64,000 bases of DNA, taken from contig NC_080042.1 of assembly GCF_012489685.1 (NCBI RefSeq), positions 56,835,069 to 56,899,068 on the forward strand, read 5' to 3'. The stretch comes from Lotus japonicus (lineage: Eukaryota; Streptophyta; Magnoliopsida; Fabales; Fabaceae). The first letter of the stretch is position 1, and the number at the start of each line of letters is the position of its first letter. The notes below the pieces were generated by a model that saw nothing but the letters and a program-made list of their open reading frames with translations, made no database searches and had not been told where the DNA came from. The translations under genes were made by a program, and so were the position numbers. Positions 10,819 to 22,131 of this stretch are shown in pieces.

Positions 10819-13800
10819 AGGCGACCTCCCTCGTCCACGTTCACCATCTCCCAGACGATCACCCACCCCGCCCAGGGCCCATGCCCGGACCCCTCCCAGG
10901 AACCGCGCACGTACACCCCCTCGAGCAAGGAGCCCCCGTCATAGAAGTCCCGACCGACGCAGGAGCCCCGACCGTCGTAGAAGTCCGGATCGACGCCGAT
11001 CTCCAGATCGGCGGGACCAAGATGACGTACGACGGCGCCACGGGACCAATCTGGTCAGCGTCGGATCGATTGCTGGAGGATGGGCCGCAGGTGGACCATC
11101 AAACAACAGTCGGAAGAAGAGCACTCGAGTTATCATGTCAGCCGCTGGAAGGCCTCGTCCTAGCTCCCTCCGTTCACCGCAGCAGAAAGTTCCCATCACC
11201 TTCACGGAAGACGACTACGGCACGGACACCGGCAAGGAGGATGACCCGATTGTCGTGGAAGCCCTCATCGCAAACGGTAAGGTACGGCGGGTACTCATCG
11301 ATACAGGTAGTTCTGCTGACATTATGTTTTACGATGCTTATAAAACCCTAGGCTTATCTGTGAAAGACCTGATCCCCTATGACCACGACTTGATCGGGTT
11401 CACTGGGGACAGAGTTCTACCGTTAGGATATTTTGATGCATACTTCTCCCTAGGAGACCCTGATGTTTGCAGGACTATCAAGGCCCGGTTCTTAGTGGTG
11501 AAATGCCCAACAGCCTACAACGCCATCATCGGCAGACCAAGCCTCAATGTCTACCGAGCCATCATCTCCACCCACCACCTGATGCTGAAGTACCTGTGGG
11601 CCGGTAGGGCGATTCCCGTACGCGGAAACCTAACCATGGCCAGGGGGTGTTATAACTCCAGCTGCAGATTGGCGCGAGAGGATCGCAAGAGGAAAGAGCC
11701 CGACCGCGGGAAAAGGGTCGAAAGCTTCCATCTCCGAGCAGGAGCATGCTTGACCGACATCGATCCACGAGTGGACCAATCCAGAGAGGATCAACGTCTT
11801 AAGCCGGACGGGGAAGCACGGCCGGTCTAGATCGGCCGTGGCCTCGAGCAAACCACCAAGCTGGCGCGAGACCTCCCTCAGGATCTTTCAAACCGTCTGG
11901 AGACCCTTCTGAGAAGTAACGGGCACTTATTTGCGTGGTCGTCCGCGGATATGCCGGGCATCGACCCAACATTCTGCAGTCACAAGCTATCAGTAGACCG
12001 TAAATTCAAGCCAGTGGCCCAGAAGAAGAGACAAATGAGCGCGGAGAAGCAAGAAGCGATCAGGGAACAAACGACGGAACTTCTGAAGGCCGGGATCATT
12101 CGCGAAGTTAAGTACACCACTTGGCTTTCGAACGTGGTCCTAGTAAAAAAATCCAATGGGAAGTGGAGGATGTGCGTGGATTACACGGATCTGAACAAGG
12201 CCTGCCCTAAAGATCCCTTCCCCCTCCTCAGCATCGATGCCTTGGTGGACAACTCCTCTGGGTACGAATACTTGTCCCTCATGGACGCGTATTCTGGGTA
12301 CAACCAGATTCCGATGTACAGAGACGATGAAGAAAAGACCGCTTTTATAACCGATCGGGGGACGTATTGCTATACTATGCTCCCATTCGGCCTGAAAAAT
12401 GCAGTGGCCACCTACCAATGAATGATGACCAGAATCTTCGGGGCACTCATCGGGAAGTCAGTCGAAGTCTACATTGATGACATCATCGTGAAAACACCAA
12501 AGGGGGGCGACCATGCAGCCGATCTGGCCGTCGTGTTCGAACAGCTGAAGAAGCACAATATGCGCCTCAACCCCGAAAAATGTACCTTCGGAGTCAAGAG
12601 CGGGAAGTTCCTGGGATATATGCTCACGAGTCGTGGGATTGAACTAAACCCCGAGAAGTGCCAGGCTATTGTAGAAATGAAAAGCCCTAGGACGGTCAAG
12701 GAAGTCCAGCAATTAGCAGGACGGATGGCAGCAATCGGAAGATTTCTCCCCAAGGCTGCCCTAAGAGCCCTACCACTCTACGCCCTACTAAAGAAAGGAG
12801 CGAACTTTACTTGGTCAGAAGAGGCTGAACGGGCTTTCTCCCGGCTGAAAGAGATTCTCACCTCTCCACCGATCCTATCAAGTCCAAAGCCAGGGGAGCC
12901 CCTATACTTATACTTAGCTGTTCGAGACAAGGCTGTGAGCTCCGTGCTGGTACGAGAGGAGGCGGGGGCCCAACTTCCGGTTTACTTCGTCAGCCGCTCG
13001 CTCAAGGGAGCTGAGCTAAGATATCAGATGCTCGAGAAAGTTGCACTCGCCCTCCTAACCACGGCCAGGCGGCTCAGAAGGTACTTCCAGTCTCATAGCA
13101 TCATTGTCCGCACAGATCAACCGGTCAAACAAGTCCTCCATAAACCAGATCTAGCCGGTCGAATGGTGGGTTGGTCGATTGAGTTATCCGAGCATGACAT
13201 TCGCTATGAACCCAGACGGGCGATCAAAGCGCAAGTCCTAGCAGATTTCCTGGTGGAACTCACAAGCGATGAAGACCCACCGGCAGAAATCTTCTGGGTC
13301 GTCCACGTCGATGGCTCGAGCAACAAAGAGGGGGGCGGCGCTGGGATCGTCCTTCAAAGCAACTCAAGGATGGTCGTAGAACAGTCGCTGCGCTTTAACT
13401 TCTGAGCCACTAACAACCAAGCTGAGTATGAAGCTTGCATAGCCGGTCTGGTGACAGCGAGGGACCTGGGGGCGCAGGACATACTTGTCTGCTGCGACTC
13501 CTTACTAGTGGTCTCCCAGGCTAACGGCGAAGCTCAGGCTAAGGACCTAATTCTGGAACAATACCTCTCCCACCTGAAACGGCTGGCCGCCACCTTCCGT
13601 AAAGTAGAATTCCGCCACGTCCCAAGAGCTCAAAACGACCGCGCGGATACCCTAGCGAAGCTGGCTAGCACCGGGAAACCCGGCCTGAATAGGACAGTCA
13701 TTCAGGGCACATTGGTTCTCCCTTACGTCGCAGACCCCGACCGTCCCGCTGGAGTCAACACCTTGAGCATTGGCGCGGACGACGATTGGAGGACCCCTAT

Positions 13801-15021
13801 TGTTAAGAACCTCACAACGGGCTGGCTACCGCCCGACAAGTTGGAAGCAAAGAAGCTGACTAGAAGCACTTCCTGGTACACCATGGTAAACGGAGACCTC
13901 TTTAAGAGAGGATTTTCCACTCCTCTCCTTAAGTGCCTGTCAAAGGAACGCGCAGAGTATGTGCTCGCAGAGATCCATGAGGGCAGCTGTGGCCACCACC
14001 CCGGCGGGCGTTCTCTGGCAAGAAAGGTCCTCCAGGCCGGCTATTACTGGCCCACCCTGGAGAAAGACGCTGCCGACCACGTCAAACGCTGTGACCCGTG
14101 CCAGAAGCATGCCGACCACGCTTAGCCCCACCCGAACGACTCTCGACTATGGTCTCTCCTTAGCCTTTCCACCAATGGGGAATGGACCTCTTGGGACCTT
14201 TTACAACCGCACCGGAACAGCTGAAACACCTGGTGGTCGCGGTAGACTACTTCACCAAGTGGATTGAGGCAGAACCCCTTGCAACTATCACTTCAGCCCG
14301 CATACAACGTTTCTTTTACAAGAACATCATCAGCCGATTCGGGGTACCTGGAGTCCTAATTACCGACAATGGCACACAATTTGCCTCCAAAGGGTTCAAG
14401 GAGCTTGTGGACGGACTTCACATCAAGCACCACTTCACCTCTGTGGAACACCCCCAGACGAACGGACAAGCTGAAGCGGCGAACCGAGTAATCCTTAGAG
14501 GACTCAAGAAAAGACTAGACGACGCTAAGGGCAATTGGGCAGAGCAGCTCGATCATGTCCTATGGGCATACCGCACAACTCCGCACTCTACGACTGGGGA
14601 GAGCCCCTTTCGCCTAACTTTCAGCACCGAGGCGGTTATCCCAGCAGAGATTGGAGAGCCGAGCGCTCGTACCATGGGCTACGACCCGGGACAGAACGAC
14701 CAACTCATCAATGAAGACCTGGACCTTCTCGCCGAAAGGAGAGTCGTCGCCAACTGCAGGGAGTTGATCGCGAAGCAGCATGCAGCCATCCGCTACAGCA
14801 AGAAGGTCGTCCACCGCGCGTTCCTACCAGGGGACTTAGTCCTCCGCAACGCCAGCATCGGAGCCCGAGGGACCGAGCGAGGCAAGTTGGCCGCCAACTG
14901 GGAAGGCCCATACAGAGTAACTGAAGCAACCGGCACCGGCGCCTACAAGTTGGAAAAGCTCTCGGGCGAAGAGATCCCCCGCACTTGGAACGCCACCAAC
15001 TTGAACCGCTACTACAGCTAG
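10819..15021 (+). pseudogene. gypsy pol: protease, RT, dual RNase H, integrase
   Basis: It opens with an Arg-Ser-Pro-rich linker (four RSPDRR repeats near 10945-11020). The aspartic protease has LIDTGSSADIMF near 11300. Reverse transcriptase has KWRMCVDYTDLNKACPKDPF (about 12163) and the catalytic YIDDIIVK (about 12472), followed by RT-linked RNase H and then a second RNase H-like domain (WVVHVDGSSNKEGGGAG, about 13297). Integrase has the zinc-binding part near 13950-14110 and the core with FTKWIEAEP and ITDNGTQF (14182-14560). Breaks: TAG at 11828-11830, TGA at 12419-12421, TGA at 13403-13405, a frameshift near 14125 and TAG near 14161. All would stop polyprotein synthesis. Confidence 0.93.
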
Positions 15022-15196
15022 CCTTGCCAACCAAATGTTTGGAGCCCGGTTTTCGTTTTTTCTTTTATGTTCTTAAGTCTAGAATCAAGGAACTACTTCC
15101 AATCCTCCTCTTGTAACCGACAGGCATACTTGCATTATTTAATGAATCAAGAATGAGCGTTTTGTTAAGTTATTTTCACATGGAACCGATCGAAGC
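15022..15196 (+). other. gypsy post-integrase spacer
   Basis: A noncoding, T-rich link between the integrase stop codon and the tandem array. Confidence 0.5.
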
Positions 15197-15465
15197 AATT
15201 AAAAGACCCACCGGGCACAACAAATTAAAAGACCCACCGGGCACAAAATTAAAAGACCCACCGGGCACCGAATTAAAAAGACCCACCGGGCACAAAATTA
15301 AAAGACCCACCGGGCACAACAAATCGAAAGACCCATCGGGCACGAAGAGACCCACAGGCATGGAGTCTAGAAGCCCTCGGGGCACAATAACTACAAGACC
15401 CCGCGAAACACAAAAATTAAAAGTCCTACCGGGACAGTCACAAGACCCAACCGGGCACGTCAAAT
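15197..15465. repeat. Tandem array in the gypsy 3' region
   Basis: About ten degenerate units of 21-26 bp built on AAAAGACCCACCGGGCACAA. The first five are nearly identical; the rest decay rightward with insertions. Such arrays are known in the hypervariable 3' region of Tat elements and can seed satellites. Confidence 0.85.
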
Positions 15466-15620
15466 AATATAAGTCGGAAATAAGACAAACCAAATAATCC
15501 ATTCATTAATATTGGTTGTCATTACAAAAGGTTACAGTAGCCCAGCACGGCTCAGAACACTTAAACAAAAAAAAAAGAGACAAACACAAAGACTAGAAAC
15601 AAAATGAAATTACAATCCCC

Positions 15621-17641
15621 TCAGGGTGCCTTCTCCTCCGGGAAGGTTGGGGTAAATTTCCCTTTGGAATCCACAGTGCCGATCCGGCCCCCGGAGACCA
15701 CTTTTCGATACCCGACCGGACCGGTCTCCAAACCCGGGTTGACAACTGCAAGCTGGCTCACCGCATTGTTGAAAGAAGCCTTGTTAATCTTGGACACGGT
15801 GGCCGTCAGTTTCTTCTTGTCAGCCTCCAGAGAGGCGACCCTGGCCTCAAGCTCTTTCTTCACGGCCAAACTCTGTTCTTGCTCTTTCAACAAAGCGGCC
15901 TCTACCTCCTTCAAGCGAGCCGCACCAGTCTCAACGCTCCCCTCCGCAGCCTTCAGCCGACCCTCCAAATCCTGACGCATAGCGTCGCCGTCCAGGACTT
16001 TCTTCTTCAACTGCTCATTCTCGAGCTTCATGTTGTCCAGCGCCTTGCTTAGCTCTTCGATTGCAGAGCACCCCTCTTCCAACTCCCTGCTCATGGAGGA
16101 TATCAGCTGGTCGTCCTTCTCGACTTTCTCCCTGAGCTCCTCCAGTTCAGGAAGGGTCGACAACTGGAGATACCTGACAGCGGAAGCAGTCTTGAGCGAT
16201 GCCCGGAGAACATAATTGAGGAGCCCAGAAGGTTCCCGATCGCCCAAGTATTTTTGATCACTCTCCGTCAGCACTAGATCGTCGATCTGCTCCAGGTGCT
16301 CCCGACAGTTAGCGGCCCTAGGACCCCAAATCGAGAGCCGTGTGGGGGGACGGTGACGGGCTCTACCCGCTCCGGCTCGGAACCCTGCACTTCGCCATCG
16401 GCGTGCCCTTGAGGGCTCTCCACCTTGCGCTTCTTCGAGGCCGGGCCCCGAGTGTCCTCTTCCTCGGCGACCGACCGCCCTTCCTCCTGGACGGGATTGG
16501 ACCCGTGATCGCCCTCCAAAGAGGCCTTCTTTCCCGACCCCGAGGTCCCCCCAACTTCAGCCCCTCCCCCATCCTCCGGGTCGGGCTGGGGCTGATTTCC
16601 AACACCTTCCTCTTCCCCCGCGGGAGCATCAGTCTCTTGGCCCACCTCCTCATCCGTGGACTGCCCGTCTTCAACCTGGAGCGCATCCAGCAAAGTTCTG
16701 TCAATGTCCGCCATGCCACCTGCCCAAGGATCAAAACAACATAAGCACACAAAAAAGGAAAAAGCAACGAGGAAAGGTATAGCAAGTAAACAACTTACGC
16801 AGTAACTTAGCGTTCTTTCGAACGCTGAAGGTACACAAGTTATAGCAGCGAAGGGGACGGACAGGGACCTTCTTGTCCCCATCCATAACATAACGAATGG
16901 CGCCCATCAGCAACTGCTTGAATTCCAAGTCGGTCTCCGAGAGGGCACCCTCGTCCGAAAAGCTGAATGAGGACACCTTCTCTTTATAATGGGCCGCGTT
17001 CCAGGCCAGGGGGAATCGCGGCCGCATCCCGCCAGTCGGCCCCTGCTCGAACCACCAGAAAGGGGTGGTGAGGTCGGCGCCACCCGGTAGAACTGATCCT
17101 TGAAATCCTTATATGAATCGACAAAGGCTTTGAAGATCGGAAACACCGTCCTCAGAGTCACCATGCCGTGACCGCCGTGACCGTGGGTATGGGCGACCGC
17201 GAAGAGATGGAAGAAGAGGGGCAGGGACGGCACATGCCCGAAAAGCGCGCAAGCGGTCTCATAACCGCGCACAAAACCCCAACCCCCCGGGTGGAGTTGG
17301 GAGGGCGCTACCATCATATGCCGCAGCACGGCGACCTGGAAGTCGGTTAGCGGCATCCGCACCTTCACCTTCTTGGCCGTATAGATGTGCATGTAGATGC
17401 CGAACGGGGGTCTCTGCGGGAGCCTCTCCTTCGGGCCAGGGGCAAAAACGTCATGCCCTGGACCGATCTGCTTCTCAGACAGGTAGTATTGTCTCCGGAA
17501 GTTCCCTTCGTCCGCATTGGCATAGCAGGACTCGATCTTTAATATCTCCCTGCACCAGTCGTCCAACGGCGCCAGATCGCCCTCCAAGTGAGGCCACTTC
17601 TTTCGATTGATCTTCTTCCGTTTCGGGGCGTCGCTGCTCAT
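15621..17641 (-). pseudogene. Antisense gene of the gypsy element (Transposase_28-like plus coiled coil)
   Basis: It starts at 17641 (MSSDAPKRKKINRKKWPH). The first part contains IYMHIYTAKKVKVRMPLTDF followed by a GGWGFVRGYETACALFG segment, resembling the family described as putative gypsy-type transposon domain (PF04195). The frame shifts near 17085, continuing as TTPFWWFEQGP and MRPRFPLAWN. A good intron follows (about 16796-16717; donor GTAAGT, acceptor TTGGGCAG). Then comes an acidic Gly/Glu/Pro-rich stretch, a second frameshift near 16340 at a run of six G, and a long coiled coil (16274-15690). It ends with a short basic tail. It lies opposite the genomic strand, so it needs its own promoter, probably in 17642-18480. 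Function is unknown; a fold of retroviral-like structural type is not evident. Confidence 0.7.
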
Positions 17642-18480
17642 TTTCGGCTTAGAGCCCCCCTCCCCCCGACCGCTTTACCCTTTTTCTTTTCAGCTCCGGT
17701 CATCCTTACCTGCGCAAGGGAAAACGTCGTTTCAATATTCCAAGTTATTGACCACGACTCAAAGGGGACAACCGCTAGGGTTCGCCTTTGTCCCCGGCAG
17801 GGAGAGCAAACCCCGCGCCGGAGGACCGGCCCACGGACCGCCCCTCCGCCGTACGGGGGGGGGGGAGAGACAGCTCTCTCCCACCCAAAAAGACACCCTA
17901 AGAACCCCTAGAGAACGGAACGAGGAGGAGAATAAGAAAATAAAAGGCAGAGGAAGTCGAGAAGAACTTACCAAGTAACCAGATAGGACGACCGCCGGGA
18001 AATCAAGAACGACCGCCTTGAAAGCTGCGTCTTACGACGTCGGAATACAAAGCGCCAAAGGAAGAAAAGATGAGAGCATGAGGTGCAGAAGGAGAAGAAA
18101 AAACGCAAATGAAGCCCCTTCTGCCCCTTTTATAAGGGAAATCAGGAATGGGAAGCGACGCTTCACCAAACCCTACGCCTGTAATGATGACCCTATGGGA
18201 GGCGGGAAAACTCCCAGCCAATCAGCGCCCGCCACGTCAGCAAAAGGAATGAAACGACGTAACGCGTGCCACTTCTTGTCAGAAGCATTAATGGCGCTGC
18301 CGAAACGTCGCTTCATGTTACTGTTGCGTAACGTTTGAAATTCGGGACCGCCTCGTCGTCCCAAGACTACGGGGGGGGGTACCCCGTCCCGACCGTCCAA
18401 CTCGGCTACCATCAACATGATCGCGATACCCCGGCCCCGACCGTCCAAATCACATTCGTCCGACAGATCCTGAAGCTCAT
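17642..18480. other. gypsy noncoding region upstream of the antisense gene
   Basis: GC-rich, with runs of 7-10 G or C near 17855 and 18370, and no supported frame. By position it should hold the antisense-gene promoter and part of the sense 3' untranslated region. Confidence 0.45.
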
Positions 18481-18481
18481 A

Positions 18482-18515
18482 CCTCACTCACAGTGAGGCA
18501 GAGCTGGGGGGCAAC
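18482..18515 (+). promoter_or_regulatory. Upstream hairpin and polypurine-tract copy
   Basis: A stem CCTCACT/AGTGAGG (18482-18488 with 18492-18498) precedes GAGCTGGGGGGCAAC and then TGTTCTGG at 18516. It is a duplicate of the module that ends at the real LTR start, 111 bp downstream. Confidence 0.6.
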
Positions 18516-18588
18516 TGTTCTGGTAAGGACTGGCGGGAACCGACCTGAGTGACGTATGGACGTTCACGTGAACCCAATCTAAAGCTCC

Positions 18589-18626
18589 TAGCCCACTACT
18601 TTAGTGGACTAGAGCTGAGGGGCTAC
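18589..18626 (+). promoter_or_regulatory. Hairpin and polypurine tract before the 3' LTR
   Basis: A stem TAGCCCACT/AGTGGACTA with one internal mismatch, then the purine-rich GAGCTGAGGGGCTAC, then the LTR. The polypurine tract should prime plus-strand DNA synthesis. Confidence 0.65.
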
Positions 18627-19219
18627 TGTTCTGGGACGGGCAGACCACGACCGATCAGGACCCCCCTAGGGAGACCCAAGGGGGACGACTAGGGTTAGAC
18701 GTCACTGTCCTGGGACGGGCGGACCACGCACGATCAGGATCCCCCCCGAGGGAGACCCAAGGGGGACGACCAGGGTGGGATGTCCGGTCCCTGACCCCCG
18801 AGCAGGATGACACTCCCCTGGCACTGGGACATGGTCCCCACCGCCTAGGGGTTGACCTAGGCCAACCACCGTACGGAACTAGGGTGGTTGGATGGTGGGT
18901 CCCTGGGTAATCTAAGCCATTGGATCACTGCAAACCGCAGAGGGAGCAGGAGGATCCAATGGCCCTCAAACCACCGGTACGGACCATGCATGACGTTGCA
19001 TGGCTCCAACCCTAAATACTCCAACGTGTATATAAAGGGGGCAGCCCACAAAGGTTAAGGTACGTTATTCTCTTCATTTCACTACACCTTTACTCGATTC
19101 CCCTACTTACTTTGGCATTGGAGTCCCTTACAGGAGCCCCTCCCGGGTCCGTTCTGCAGCCCAGCGCACCGGTTCCTCTTCTTCTCTTGGCAGCCCCGCT
19201 CCCGTGATCCTCCCGATCA
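18627..19219 (+). repeat. gypsy 3' LTR
   Basis: 593 bp. The first 79 bp (18627-18705) are followed by a second, diverged copy from 18706 (TGTCCTGGGACGGGCGG), so the LTR start is tandemly duplicated. A TATA box lies near 19027. From 18911 it matches the 5' LTR almost base for base. Confidence 0.93.
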
Positions 19220-19224
19220 ACATT
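19220..19224. repeat. Right target-site duplication, ACATT
   Basis: Matches 8911-8915. Confidence 0.9.
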
Positions 19225-20415
19225 AGTAACCCAACCAAGTCTAGGGACTTAACTCGAAATTTTTCAAAAAAGGTTAGGATTTTCAAAACCAAACTCATCC
19301 TCACCAAAGCAAGTTCATCCGAGAAAATCCCAGGAAAGCGAGGTGTCTCACAAGGAGAACTTAAGTACCGAAGCTTTCCTAAACAACCCAAGAATTCCTC
19401 ACCCTAGATTAAACAAGTTTATCCGTCGCCTTACTTGATAAAACATTACAATTTTAAATGGTCAAACCACGACTTATCATTATTTGCGAATAATATAACA
19501 CAAATAAGTAATAATATAACCGTAAAATAATCCAAGTATAAATCCGTAAAATTCCAAAGAAATTTAAAATAGTCAAACGATAAAGATAAAGTTTAAGAAG
19601 AGTTTCAACTAGCGAAGAAGCCTTTAATGATGCACATCAGCTCATCCCAAAGAGCATCAACCTTCTTCTCCAATCGTTCCTCCACCGTCTTTGAGTCTTT
19701 CTCCATACTCATATAGGTTAAACTTCACGAATGGTTCTCCATTGTCTAAAATGGCGTTAATCGCACAAACAACAAGTAACAAATAGAAATAGTTAACTCA
19801 AAACATATAAAAGATAAGGCATGCTTAATCGCGTTTTTCATCAACAAGAGAATTTCCTCAAAATTTTCAGCAAGCATTCAAGTGAACAATTTATGTCATA
19901 ATCACTTTTAATTACTCATAATCATGTCAATAATTCTCAGAATAATTAGCAAGCCAATAAGTGACCAAATTAAGTCAAAATCTCGATGAAACAACATCAC
20001 AAGTAAGAGGATTTGCCCAGAATTTTCAGCAAGCAAAAGGGGAGAATAAGTCATGCTATTATCTCATTAATATACTCAACATATCATGCTAAAAAACATC
20101 ACAAACATCAATAAAATGATAACATCTTCATCTCAAACACATGTGATATTGATATAGGCACACAATACTCTACATTGACGCTCTAGTATCGAGTTACTCT
20201 TACCTTCGCAAGTGGTAGTGCATAGCATACACGTTGAGAACCTAGAACAAGGAAACATAATTTAATTAAGACGAGTTCTAGATGAAAGAAAATCAAACCC
20301 CAACCTCTATACACTTGCAACCCCAAAATAAGTGAAGGCGAGGAATTTTCTTTTCAAAAACTCAAGGCAAGACTAATATAATTCCTCATAAAAAATTTCA
20401 TAATTAAAACAAAGA
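19225..20415. other. Old repeat DNA, unclassified
   Basis: AT-rich, noncoding. The phrase AATTTTCAGCAAGCA recurs near 19863 and 20020, suggesting an old duplicated repeat or LTR. It is the continuation of 8881-8910 across the gypsy insertion. No frame is supported. Confidence 0.4.
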
Positions 20416-20433
20416 TAGTTTTTCATAATCCTT
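20416..20433. repeat. LINE target-site duplication, left
   Basis: TAGTTTTTCATAATCCTT, identical to 22114-22131. The last T residues may belong to the poly-A tail. Confidence 0.85.
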
Positions 20434-22113
20434 TTTTTTTTTTTTTGGAAAAACCAAATATATATATATATATATATAAATAATTACTTAGGGAAATAAG
20501 AGCCCCAAGTACAAAGATACATAGAAGATATTACAACCAGCAAATAGCAAAACAAAGGCTAAGGAAAAAAGATAGTCTAAGAGGGTGAAAACAAGAACAG
20601 ACACAGGTAGAAATTAAAAAAACAGCCAAGCAACTACAACAGTAAGTCAGTAACAGAAACAGAAATTGGAAATCCTGGCAGCAAAAACAAAAAGCAAGAA
20701 ATGGCCACAACGCATAGAAGGCCCCTCCAACGACAAAGCTGTAGCAATAGTAGCATCAAAACAGAAACATCCCTCAGCACCAAACAGACCTGGCCTCAGC
20801 ATCACAACCGCACAAACAAAAACAGCACCCACACCACACAACTGACCCAAATCAGCAACCACCTACAGCAGCACCAAGAAGGAGAAAAACAGCACCAACC
20901 CTTCACATAATTGTCGTCATCTCAACACATTGAGTGAAAAAACAAACTCAGCAGTACCATGTGGAGAAGACAAACACCAACCCTTGACAAATTTATCATC
21001 ATCTCAAACAATGAAATAAAAGCAACACATAATTCTCAAGAGACAGCACCACTAAACCGAGTGATTCTCTAGACAAACCCATAAAGCTTCAGGTCTATTG
21101 CAGCTATCTTTAGCTAGTTTATCAGCTTCTTCATTGGCTTCCCGGAAAATGTGAACGACTCCCTAGCAATTTACTTGACTAACCAGAAAATCAAAATGGT
21201 TAAGATCATTTAGAAGAGCAAAGGGTCTTCTTTCTTGAGAAATCGCCCAAGGACCGCCATTTTCTCCCAAAGCTGACAGCCTAAAACAGAAACCAAACAA
21301 CCAGAAAATTACCCCAACAAGTGAGAGAAACCTAAAACAACACCCACTCCAGAAAACAGCAGAACAGTAGCTCTTCAAAAGCAACTGCAATTATATCAAA
21401 GCATCTCTAATTGCTGCGACAGCTTGAGAAAAAAGGAAGGAGCCTATAAATATACACCACAAGACACAGCAGCAGTAGACTTCCACCTAAAACTAATCTG
21501 CAACTCTACAACACCTATCAGATCTCAGCAAAACGACACAAGCAAAGGCAGTATATCCAGCACATCAAAATACTCATTAAAACCCAAAGTGCTCCAACCG
21601 ATTGTAAACATCTACACAATCAGCTCCTCCATGGCAATAATAAACCTCCATAAGCACAGCAAACCGTGCCAATGCTTAGTTACTCAGGGACAATTTCAAA
21701 ACAGAACCATAAACATTCAATATCAGACACCGCCGTTCTTCTCTGCCAAAATTACCTTCAAGCTAATAAATCTCCCGTCCTTGATCACCTCTTCAACCAT
21801 CACTGACCCATCCTTCCGCAAATAGTTGAGGCCACCTGCTGCCCCCACAGCTGGTACAAACGCGCAGGACATATGAAGAGAATTTGAAAAATTGATAACT
21901 TCCTACTCTCTGGCAGCACATAACTAGGATTCTAGCAGCAACACCACCTGAGGATTAGCCTTCTTAATGGACTCCTTCGCAGACCTGCGTTTCTCCGCGC
22001 ACTTCCTAGACCTCGTACATTCCACGAGATCAAGCACCCCTTCAGCATTATGAATTCAAGAGGGTGGGCAGAGGAGTTTTAGTTCCTCGACCAAACCTCC
22101 CTCAGCCTGAGCG
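20434..22113 (-). mobile_element. Internally deleted L1-type LINE
   Basis: Minus-strand element ending in poly-A (poly-T at 20432-20446 on +) with an AT microsatellite just inside, typical of plant L1 3' ends. The 5' side encodes the start of an ORF2 endonuclease, with SWNVRGLG near 22010-22030, KRRSAKESIKKANPQVVLL after a frameshift, and ILNVYGS near 21715. The 3' side encodes the end of a LINE RNase H (VVHIFREANEEADKLAKDSC, 21095-21155). The reverse transcriptase between them is absent, so the element must have moved using another LINE's proteins. An 18-bp target duplication shows that it inserted in this deleted form, or was deleted later between fixed ends. Confidence 0.8.
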
Positions 22114-22131
22114 TAGTTTTTCATAATCCTT
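22114..22131. repeat. LINE target-site duplication, right
   Basis: Exact copy of 20416-20433. Confidence 0.85.

Larger units (their letters stand above)
8916..19219 (+). mobile_element. Ty3/gypsy LTR retrotransposon, Tat type
   Basis: Two LTRs (8916-9247, 18627-19219) start TGTTCTGGGACGGG and end in ATCA. They are flanked by identical ACATT (8911-8915 and 19220-19224), so this is one insertion. Order: LTR, primer binding site, gag, protease, reverse transcriptase, RNase H, a second RNase H-like domain, integrase, a tandem array, an antisense gene, polypurine tracts, LTR. The second RNase H, the large 3' region with an antisense frame and the tandem repeats are hallmarks of the Tat lineage. 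gag, pol and the antisense gene are all interrupted, so this copy is not autonomous. Base composition is clearly GC-richer than the surroundings. Confidence 0.95.

Noticed and set aside
14708..15034. Minus-strand open frames over integrase
   Set aside because: Low-complexity shadows of the integrase C-terminus.
15197..15465. CRISPR-like array
   Set aside because: Contiguous tandem units without unique spacers, inside a plant retrotransposon.
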